A DNA stretch of 36,572 nucleotides from a virus. The DNA is taken from positions 1 through 36,572 of the IMG/VR virus record IMGVR_UViG_3300036671_000064. The stretch is one strand, 5' to 3'. Positions 1 through 12,000 of the stretch are shown piece after piece. The position numbers and the translations under genes were made by a program. Positions within the stretch are counted from its first letter, which is position 1, and every line of letters starts with the position of its first letter. Under the pieces are notes generated by a model. The model saw nothing but the letters and a program-made list of their open reading frames with translations, did not search any database and was not told the origin of the DNA.

Positions 1-3000
1 GATTCTACCCAAATATCAATAGGATCTTTGCGGAATCTGCGGCCTCCTGCAAATACTTCAACTTGATCGCATGGTCCATAAGTAGAAGGTATTGAACTTC
101 TAAACCAGGTACTGTTACGTGTTCCTACAATAGGAACATATTCTAACGGGCCAATTAATAGTGTACTTCCGTCGCTGTAAAAATCTATTCGATCCTGTGT
201 TTCATTGTAGGGGATTGTGTCTTGCGGCCCAATATCAACTACTCCGGTTCCTGCAGGATACAATTCTCCAATTGGAGAACCTTGTGTTCCTCTTCTTAGT
301 TGGCTCAATATGTTACCAGTTTTATTCATATACTCAATACGTTCGCTGTTTATCCAAATAATTCCAGGAATATTTCTTCTTGCAATAGGATCAGATAATG
401 TAGACGCATCACTAACAGCTATACTGGTATCATAGTAATTTAAATTAGTTGTTAATTTAACTTCACCATTGGCAAATCTATTGAAATGATACACGTTTAA
501 CATATCCTTGTGTATTTCATAAGCACTTGGCAATTTAAATAACTGATTAGAGAAAGTAATTGTTTTAATATTATCAGTTGTGACAGTATCTATATTAAGA
601 TAAACAACATTTCTAGGTAAAGAAACATAGTAATCCTTATCTTGAGTTAATCGTTGACCATTTACATATACCCAAACGTAGCTTGCTGAGATCGGAGTTC
701 TTGATAATTGATATTGTACTTTGCCGCCGGCTCTTTCATCGGATATTACATCCAACGATGGGTATTCGCTAAACCAAGTAACATTAACTTCAGTATTAGA
801 CAGTTCGTCAACTGATGTCATGACTACTAAATCCCTAATTACAAGAAAATTATCAACAACAGAATATTCTGCTCTAAGGTCATTTTGAATCTTAATAATA
901 TCACCAACTGTTAATTTATCTGGATAAATTGTTAAGATCTTAGTAGGGCCATCGAACACATAATCTGTAATAAATGTTGCATCGATATTATTGATAAACA
1001 CTCTTATATTGCTTGGAAGAATACTACCAGGAGCTTCAACTGGATCAACTCCTAGTGTGAATACATTATTTGTTCCATTGTATTCTGTATAAATTGTATC
1101 TGATCCTGTTAACACTCTACCAGATACTTCAACAATCATAGAGTTTCGAGCACTGCCTCTAACAAGATTAACAAAATTATCTATCTCAAAACTACGTGTG
1201 CTTCCCTCAAAATATACTGTCTGCGTATTAATGTTAACTATTGATAATTTAGATGAATCAACATCAGTTGCTGCTTCTAGACAAACAATTTTAATAACAC
1301 TACCTAGCTGAGGAGTGAATCCAAACTGTACTAATGTTCGACCAACAGCATCAACAACATCGGTACTATTTTTAAATCCAGTGTCTATATACTCGCCATT
1401 AACTGTTACAAATATAGAAGAGGTATAATCATAATTTGCGTTGGTTAAGAATAAGTTAGTTATACCGTCGGCAATAAATTCTTGGTAATCAAGTATACCT
1501 AGGCCACCAATGCCCACCGACAGGATTTCAACTAGTGTTCCTACCGCAGGAGCTGAAATAAATTGGATGGTATTTTCTTTTAAATCTACAGTATAGTTAG
1601 TGCCGTATACCTTTTTAATTTTATCAACATAAACAATCACTGAATTATTTTCCAAAACTTGTTGGCCTATTTGATATATAACATCTATACCGTTGCCTTC
1701 AGAAATTTTAGTTTGCAATGTCGCTGATCCAGAAACAGTATTGTTGTATACTTTGATAGATACACTGTCTAATACTTGCCCTGGAACATTTTCCTCCGGA
1801 GCTGGTACTTGTTCTGGGCTGATAAATGTTCCTCCATTGATAGCAATTTCTTCTGCGGTTGCTCCAGTTGCAGTAATGTATGCACTGTCAATAGAAGATA
1901 GTGTTCCACCAGTTATTTTAGTATCTAGCAACTGATCGTCAGTAATAGTTACAGATCCATCACTTTCTATAGGACGGAATATTAATATATCACCTGCATT
2001 AGTTTGAACGTAAATTCCAACTGTTACATCACGGGTTAGTCCGTCGCCGATAAATGTTGGCATTTCAGCATTCGGAGTAACCGATGTTGACGAATCATCA
2101 ACACTGTTAAACGATGCAGAATCAATTCTCACTGCTGAAGATGTACCTACTCGCTTGATATAGATCGTTAATTCTTGGCCCACTGCTGGAGTGTAAGGTA
2201 ATGTTACATAGCTAATACTACCATCACAAATATGGTAATAATCCGAACTTGCTTCAACACTATCCCAGTTGTCTGTGAACCACGGAAGTGCATCCCAGCC
2301 GCCAGTAACATCAAACGTTGTTCCTTGGATCTGGACACCACCGAAGTCAATACCAGTCATTAACTGATTGAGTTCTTTTCCAACCATACCAGATGTCGGG
2401 TTATAATTTTGATCGATACGATTTACTGCATCTAACAATTCTATATTTTTATTATAAATTATTGAGATAACATCTCCTTTATCTGGAGCAGTATTAAAAA
2501 TAATTTTTCCTCTTAATAAAGAATAGCTATCAACTGCTGAATAATAGAATGTCAATGTATAGTCGCTGTTTAATACTAACTGACTATTTTTTGTTATCAA
2601 AATATCAGTCTTGTCTCTAGTTGGAGCGTATGCCAATTCAAATACACTAGTCAATCCAGATGCGGTAAAAATCTCTGATTGTTTAAACGAAGTGTAGATA
2701 CCTTCGGAGTTAATTCTATCAAACTTAACTGATAAATTAAATGTTCGAACTACTGAATTTCCTAATATTGCAACAGCTTTGGCTGTTATATCTCCTGTTG
2801 GGTTTCCGCCAACTAATGTAATTGTAGGAGCAGTAGTATATCCCGACCCAGCTGTTAGTATTGTTATACCAGAAACTTTTCCGTTAGAGATATAGGCCTG
2901 TGCAGTAGCTCCTGTACCATTTCCGGTAATCATTACAGTTGGCGGAGTAGTGTAGTTTTCTCCTCGATTATAAATGTCAATTTCTGTAATAGAGAAACCG

Positions 3001-6000
3001 TTATTATCTGCCCACCATTTCCAAGGATATGTTGTAAGTTCATCTCGGTCAGAAGTGACAGGGACTACCTTTCCATCTGCTATTGAATAGGTTGCTGGTA
3101 AGTCAAAGTCTGCTAAAGAAGACCCGTATGTTTCGGGAGACTCGTAACGACTTACATATTCTCTCACGGTTGTTCTGTAAGGTTTAACTTCGTCGATATA
3201 ATCTTGATAATTTGATAGATTGTCATTTCTATACGTCGGTGGACTTGCCAATAATCCAACATTATGGGTAGCATTTAAGAAACTAGTTTTGAACATCCAG
3301 TCTACGTAAGTCTGTTCTGATAAGATGTATCTCATAGATGTAAAGAACAACTTATTCCACTCTACTGAGTAATCTCCATTGTTGGATGTAAAGATATCTT
3401 CTTTAACAGCTTTAAAAATGTTTCTTAATTCTGCAGAATTATTAACATCATATCCAGTATCATCGAATGCTTTCGTATTGTCAAATCCAATTCCCAGGAT
3501 AGTAGTGTCATACAAAGATGCATTGAGTTGTATGGTGCCATTCTCCCTTCCAACTTGCGTAAACTGATCTAAAAAGGTTTCTGATATATTCGCAACAAGC
3601 AAAGGATTTATTGTATTTGATTTTTTTTCAAATACTGCCCAGCCTCCATCTCGAAAATCTTTAATTCTTATTAGATCACCGGGCAGTATTGTGTATAATA
3701 CCACATCAAAAATACTTAATAATTCTCTAGTAACTCGAGTATCTTTGCTGTAGCCTGTTTGCCACCAGTCGATATATGACCAGTATCTAGTAGTGTCAAA
3801 CGCTTGTGATTGACTTCTAAAGAAAACTCTGCGAATATCATCCCAGGCGTATACACTCCAAAAATTGTTAATTGTAGAATCAGAGTTGACTAATACAGAG
3901 AAATATCTAACTGTTGCAGAGATAGTGCTGTACTTTTTACCTCTTGCTGTAACAGCAATTGAAATTATTCTTCCTTGGTTATCCAAAGTAGCGGTTGCAG
4001 TTGCTCCTACTCCATTGCCTGATATAATCACAGGCGGAATCACTTTGTATCCAAACCCAGAATCAACAATATCAATAGTATCTAATTCACCGTTCACTAG
4101 ATTGGCAGATAATATAGCTCTTTTAGTTCTTACTGTTCCTACATTTTGTAAATCTAGTTCAGTGTCTACTACAACATCATACAAATTTAACACAGCGGCT
4201 GGCGCAGTATCTACTAGGTTTAAATTTGCAAAGTTGATGCCAGCAGCAAACGGACGCTGAGCTAATACAGAATTTATCTTGTTAATTGTAATTTTAAGAG
4301 CGGCAGTTCTATTAACAAACATACTCTGACGAGGTCTATATGATATTCCGTATTTTTGTTTAGCAGAAAGATTATTATCAGGTACTCGATTTCCTGATAC
4401 ATCGTATCCTATTAAACTATCAATCCATTTATTTTCTAATTGCTGTGTTGGTAAACTAGAAGCAACTCCCTCAGATAGCAGTTGGTACTCGCTGTGTATT
4501 GGAGTAGCGTGCGAGATGTCAGTTCTATATTTAAAATTTAACAACGCAGTATCAGAACCTATTACAGAATTAAAATTATAAGTTACAAATTTATCACTAG
4601 CAATTAATGCAACAAATGCTGTTCCGGTACTGGCAGGTGCAGAAATTAAGTTTGCAACCTCGGATGCAGATCTATTTCTGTTTGATTTATTAGTAGGAGT
4701 TACTGCTTTGCTCTTAACCCAATAATAATATAGAGTCTGATTAACCTCGCCGGTGGCATTGCTGAATAGTTGTTTAATGCTGTAAGTATCATTGTTAGGA
4801 TACAGCGGTTGTCCCGAAATTCCAATAGATAACCCTTCATTAGTATCAGCTAATATTGCCCATTCGCTAGGCAATAGTGTGGTCTCTACCCATTCGTATA
4901 CATCAACCGATCCGCCTTCTGCTAGCTGATTCCAATTGCCTAATCTATATGACAGATCACCTTGTTCAGCGTGGATCCATTTTGCTGTTCCTAGATTCCA
5001 CCATAATTCGCCTACATTCTTTTCCAACCAGTTAACTACTGGATCAACAACCGAAGTGGATGTTCCTATTGTATAGATTGCAGGATCATAAGAAGTTTTA
5101 AATTTAATTTCTTGCTCTGCTATGTTAAGAATTTTTCCCTTAGCAGGATCTACATAATCAATGTCTTGAATTTTTACATTGTTAACATTATCGTATAGTT
5201 GAATACTCTTAATTGTTCTTAAATCAACCACTGGTCGTTGTTGAGAAGTTGTAGTCCACGACTCAACAGCATCGTCTTTCTTAAACAGTCGCACGGTTCC
5301 TATAAACGGACCTTCGGCTACAAATACTCCGCGTCTATGTAACTGCAAAGGTCGGTGGTATGGAGATCCAACTATCACTACCGATCCAAAGCAGTCAACA
5401 CTAGAACCAAATCCTTCATTGGTCGACAATGCAGTTTCTAATTTTTCAGTTAAGAAAAATACCTGATCTTTTTTATCAAATATATAGACGCCGCCGGTGT
5501 ATCCTTGATCGTTATAGAAAGAAGTTCTTTCTTGATCAAAAATAGTGCCAGAAAGCACATCAAATGTTGCAGGAGCAGTGCTGTAAGTATTTCTTGCACC
5601 AACTGCTATTTTAGCTCCGTCGGGGCTTATAGAAATGCCGTAGCCAAAGTACTCGCTTGGATATTTTTCAAAACTCTCTAATTTTTGCTTTACCCTAAAT
5701 TCTGTATTACTCGCATCAAGTCCTAGCAAGTATACCGATCCTTGATTTTGATAGTTATAATCAGAACGCGGACTAGAAACAACTAGGTTATTTCCGGAAG
5801 CATCAATATCCATTGCGAATCCGAATTGATCGCCTGTGCTGACTACTAACCCAGAATCAATATCAGTAAATGTAGATATTGATCCTGCGTTAATCATTTG
5901 TGTTAATTGATATAGATCGTAACTTGTTTTCTTGTAAACAAAAATCTTACCAGAAGGGCTAGTTGTACTATCCCCTACTACTTGCCAATTAGCACTGTTG

Positions 6001-9000
6001 GACGGATCTTCATTAAAACTTCTGTATGTAGAATCAACTCCAACTGGTTCTCCTAATTTATAATATTGGTAGGACAATGTATCGTTTATGTTACCGTGTT
6101 TTACAACTTCACCTTCTGCATATTCTACATCAGATCTCCATATGCCTCTATAATTTGTAAAATACTGACCGTCGCTATTTGGCGCTCCGATAACAAGTAT
6201 AGATGCATCGTGACTCATTGCCATACTAAATCCAAATTGATCACCTTGTTTGATCATTTCGGCTAACTGGGTAGCAGACAGTATTCCTGTTATACCAAAT
6301 GCTAGTGTAGAGTTGTCATCTTCTAATGCAATATTTGACGGCAGTGAACAATTAGTAGACACTTCACTAACTTTCAGCCAATTTGCTGAGTCTAGTGTTA
6401 ATGTACTACCGTCGCCAAACTGATCAACTACTGCTTGCCATAGTTCGCCTCGTGCTCCGGTACCTGGGTCAATTGCTGTTTGCCAGACAATATCTCCAGC
6501 GTAATAATTTTCTGTAATATCATATACTCCCCTATAATGAGGATTTTCCATATGACTCCAGCCAGATCCGCTATTCTTAAATAGATATACTCTACCAGCA
6601 TTGTTCCACGCACCCAATGCGCTTACTGCAATATAATAATTTGTACCATCAAACCCAGCAGTAATTTCAGAACCAAATTTTTCTAAATCTGTTGGGCGAG
6701 GACTAGCAAATGCTGCGGTGTTTGTATAACGTCCGTTAGCGTATTGATAAATTGCTATCATTCCTTGATTAAACAAGCCAGTACTGCTTCCTGAAGAAGT
6801 AACCGGAATGCTGGTTGCCAAGGTCCAATCGTCTGTGTTGATTGCTGATACTGTACTACCGTCTAAGACAAAGTCAAAAGGATTAGCATTTACTGCTCTC
6901 CACAATCTTCCTTCGTATAGGACAACTTCGTCAATTTGATAACGGGTATCTGGTCCCCACTCTCCTCGATAATTAGACAATACTCCACTAGCCAACGGAG
7001 TACCAACAATTAAGAATTTTCCGTCCGGAGTAAGAGCCATTGTATCTCCAAACGATCCCACAGAAGCAGTGAATGAGCCTACTGGAGGAGAAACAATCTG
7101 TTTTAACTGTAGGCCTGTATCTGTTTCTACGTATACTCCAACCAAGCCCGAACCAGGTATGCTAGAAATTACTTGTTTATTGACACCGTCATACAACACT
7201 TTCTTGCCAGTGTTCAATGGGGTAGTTGTTCCGTAATCAGAAATCAATTTAGAAGAATAAACATTATTTTTTTCAATAACTTCCCATAGATCGTTACCGT
7301 TATTATCAACAAATAACTTTGAGTTATTTTTTAACACTGCGGCAGTAACAGGGTCTATTGCATCGTACTGAGAGAATCTACATTCTGTCAGTACCTGTGG
7401 ATTAATTGTAGAGCTACCATCAATTACTGGATCTTGTATCGCCGAATCAACTTCAACAGTGATAGATGTGTTGGTAACACTGACAATTTGATAAAATCCG
7501 ATTAAGTTTGTTAACTCTCTAAATCCAACATACTCGTTAACTTCTAAAGAATGCGGTCTGTTCATTTCAAGTTGCACAGTAGTGCTGCTCAATCTATCAA
7601 CTGAATTTACGATTAGTACAGGTGACTCGTTGACTCGCAACACAGTCCATGAGTCTTTATCAAAGGTTACCCAGATATGATCGTTCTCATTAACTGTAGT
7701 AATATCTAGTGTTGTTAAATCTGCTCGAGTTACAATTCTGTGATCATAATTGTTAGTTGAAACATACCCAGCAGTTAGTGTTGGTTCTGCATCTGTTGAA
7801 ACAGGATTAATATCAGTAGCATAAGGAAGAGAAGAAATAGTAAAATCTTTCTTAGTTATTCTATAATTTTGATCAGTGACAACATTAGGTACAGTTGCTT
7901 CTATTAAAAACGGTTGAGAGTTTAGTAGAAGTTTATTTTTTTCTATCTGAATTTCAATTTCAGAAATTTCGTCGGTGCCGCCTAATCTTCCTACTAGGAA
8001 TGCCCACTCCTCATTCAATACAATGCTATCAGATCCAGAACGACTTAATTTTCCAAATATCTTAGTAATTGCATTAGCTGTGCCTTTCTCTCTTATAAAT
8101 CCCTGATACAGTTGGAATTGTGTTACAGAGTCTGATGAAAGATTCTGTAAATAGGTTCTAGTCTGATAACCAATTGTATGTCTTGCTAGATCCCTGTTAC
8201 TCTTGTCTAATCCTTCCGACGTCACTTCAAAATAATCTGCAAATCCGTTAATCTTATAATCGAAGTTTGCAACTAATTGCTTGGTAGGAGTAGTGTCTAA
8301 TTTAGTCCAATAAACATTATCAAATACCTCAGTACCTAATTGATTTTGTAGACTAGTCCAGTTATAACTTCTGTAAGAAACAATATCTCCTAACTTATAA
8401 TCAGTGTATGGAGTCCATGGTTGTATACTTACATTATCAAATAAGAATCCGGGACTAGTATAATCACCGTCCCAATCGGTTGTTCTGAAGCCTTGAAGTT
8501 TAATACGGCCTTGACGGTATCCGGTTGTCTTATCATAGATAATGTCATTGAACACGGTTCTATCATCAAAGATAGTTACATGTTCTTTTAGAACATAATA
8601 TAATTTTAAGTAAAAGATACCATCGGTTGTATTTGTAGTTGTAACTAAAATATTTTGAAAGTTTCTAGTAACATCTATAAACTGGGGAGCTAACGGCTTG
8701 CCGTCTCCTTTGAGAACTTGATAATTATAAAATCCGTCTAAGATGTTATCAGCAGTACCAACTGGAATAGTAATATTAACTTTCTGAGCAGCAGGGCTAA
8801 TAGAAATCAATGCACCTACTTGCCAGCTATGTTTAGTCCAGAACATAAATTCTTTAGCGGCTGATAACCAATCTTGCGATACTTTATTTTCTGGATCGTA
8901 ATTATCAAATGTAAATCCAACGCTCTTTAAGTATGCTTCATATCCAAGTAGGAAGTCCACAACCTGTTGAATGTTTGAAAATTCTGTGCCGTAGCTTAAC

Positions 9001-12000
9001 TGTTTAACAGAAAGTGTATTAAATGTTTTTCTTCTAAATGCTTCAACTGATCCAATCTGCGGAACTCCTGGAAGTTTTTGCCATATTGCAGTATCAAAAG
9101 ATGCGCCACTAGTATGAGTTTTTAACGCTCTATAAAAAGTATTATTGTTTCGAACTAGTGTTCCGTTATTGTATAGTTTATCTTCTTTCCAATCTAAGAA
9201 ATTTTCACTAACTCCGCCTATAGAAATTAACGGGTCTCGTTGATTTGCGATAGCTTGGAAATAATTAAAGTAAGGCTGGATGTCGTCATATCCAGTAATT
9301 ACCCAACCACTAGCAGTTTTTTCTAAAATTATACCGCTATAGGTAACGCTTGCAATAGGACTGCTTACATTAAAGATAATATCAAAATTTTCTTGAGGAA
9401 CATAGCTGCTACTAGAAGTTGCATTTGGATTTTTTGAATCTAGTAAAAATTTCTGTTGCGATTGATCAACAAATCCAGACATTCTGTACGATAATGCAAC
9501 ATCTAAGTTAGCAATCTTATCCCATAATGTTGTTGGATTAATTCCTCTAGATTTGACATAATCAGTTAAGTACCTAACTAGGCCGCACGACGCATCACTG
9601 TCTTTATAGACAAAATCTGTTAACTGAATAAATGTATTTGTATCAGACCGTACTGTTTGATTCAAGCTGTTTACTGCCACTTTAGATCTATCAAAACTAT
9701 CAGCAATGAATTCAAAAGGCTTCATCAAGCACATGGCTAATGTAACAGCAAATGGCCATTCAGAGCTCGATCTCCAGGCGTGTTCAGCTGGACTGTGATC
9801 TCCAAATTTAAAAGATCCTCGATTGTTAATTAAAGAAAAATCTTGTGCTAAACCAGAATCCAACGGACTTAATAATTTTCCGTCGTTGTCAACAGGAATG
9901 TGCTTTAATAAGGTAGGTCTTTTATAACGATCATATATTCCAACTCTATCACCTTGGCGAACAATACCTGCTGCTAAATCTTCCCATAAAATTAAGTTGC
10001 CGCTAGTGTAAGGTGCAGGACCGTACTCATCTTGCCACCATGTTGGTTCTTGACTGAATCCTAACATTTCCCAAGGGCAACGATGTGGCCTATCTGTATC
10101 GTAGAACCATGCATAGACTCCTCTCCAATATCCAGGAAGACTGGCTGTTTTTGTAGGATCGGACATTCTAGAATAGGTATAGGTGAAACTATCTTGACTA
10201 TCAAAGTAGGTGTTTAACGTGTAGTTGATATTGGTATTTTGAATCCATTTTAAGAATTCTTGATTTACAATAGCATCAAGTTGAGATTTTTTGTAAAGCC
10301 CAACACCAGTATATCCACTAATAATATCATCAATATTGAATATTTTTTCGTTGTATTCTTGTTTGATATTGTTATAAATTCGATATTCTAATTCTAATAA
10401 TAGGTCGTCTCTAAAGTCACCGTAGGCTAAATTTGTGCTACCATCGTGTCCTTGAATCACTTCTCGGGATTCTGAATAAGTGTCGTCTACAAATTTAGCA
10501 GGAGTGTATTTTTTATACAATCCCATAGACGTTGGAGTTGAAGGAATATAATTAGTTGATGTTGAAATGTATTCTCTAATATCAACAACGTCGCCTTCAG
10601 TTAATGCAATTGATAATTGTACAAAACCAAATACAGAATTAAATGTATAATCTCTAGTGTTTAATAACTGCTTTCCATTGACATATATATAGACTGCTCG
10701 GGTGCTTAACGTAGTTAAACTAAACTTTTCTGACAACGCAAATACATTAATTCCAGTATCTTCAACAATATAATTAATTGACGTAAATGCCCCAGCACCG
10801 ATCATATCTGATCCTGCAAATGGGCTATTTACATTTTTAGTCTTTGTTAAGCTGTTAATAATATTATCAACAAAATCTACAACATTGTCATTGTATTCTA
10901 TCTCTAATGCTCTTGTTAAGAAATTATTTTTGAAATCAGTATATGATTTTCTAGCATATTGAATTGATTTAATAATGTTATGTGTTTTATCACATAAGGT
11001 CATTATAGTAACCGGAGTTAATCCCGAATGTTTTAAAAAGCGTTTACTGTGCTGCTGGTAATTCGAAATGTCTTTCAGATTAGAATTTCCTGGAACAATA
11101 CCAGTAATTTCGGTATTAAATTCTAAAGCAGTTGATAAATGATCAATTGCCTGTCCAAGAGTGAACAATGTTAATGCATTATTAAACGGATTCTTTTCCA
11201 AGCCCACAGGTATTTCATAATACCCTTCTTCAGGAATAATATTACCAATTAGTTTTATCGATACTGCATCATTTACAACAAACGGTGTTGTAAATGTGAA
11301 CGTATCAACATTACGTGTCCAGCTGCCTAAATACTTTGTGCCGTTAACATAGAAATTAATAATTGGCTCTTCTGTAAGATTATCCCATCTAACTGTATTA
11401 AAGGTCAATACATTAGTTGTCGTTTTTACAATTTGACTGTCAATTATTGGCTGTAAAAATTCACCGTCAAGTTCAGACCAACCGTTTTCGTATTCAATAC
11501 GTGCAATATTGTTGATCTTATAAAACCCAGTGTGTAGATTCTTAGTTTGAAATAATCGGTCTACAGTATAATTAAACGATGCAGTATCCCACAACCATTC
11601 AAACTGTATGTCTCCAATGTTGTTAATATTAAGGTAGCTGATACTAAACCCTAATTCTTTATCAACAATACTATTTCCTAATTTGTAACTTAGTAACTCT
11701 GTTCCTACAAATGTGCTAGTTGGATATGTTGTTGCATCTGCAAAACTTACTCCGTTGGCATCGACTGCATCAAACAGCGGAGGTTGATTGACAGACAATT
11801 TGGCTTGGCTTTCTGTCCAGCTTGTGCCATTAAAGTGAAACATTTTTCCACTATTAATAGTTCCTCTACGGACTAATACGCATTCTCCAGCTGTTGATAC
11901 AGAATCTGCTGTCTCCTTTAGGTGTAGTTGCTGAGTGTTTTTAAACTTTATAAATGAAACTTCGTAAATTTTATTGTTTGCAAGGATGTCGGTATCAGCA

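Noticed and set aside
3865-4260. Plus-strand frame of 131 codons
   Set aside because: It is antisense to the giant protein, whose minus-strand frame is continuous and motif-rich across the same bases.
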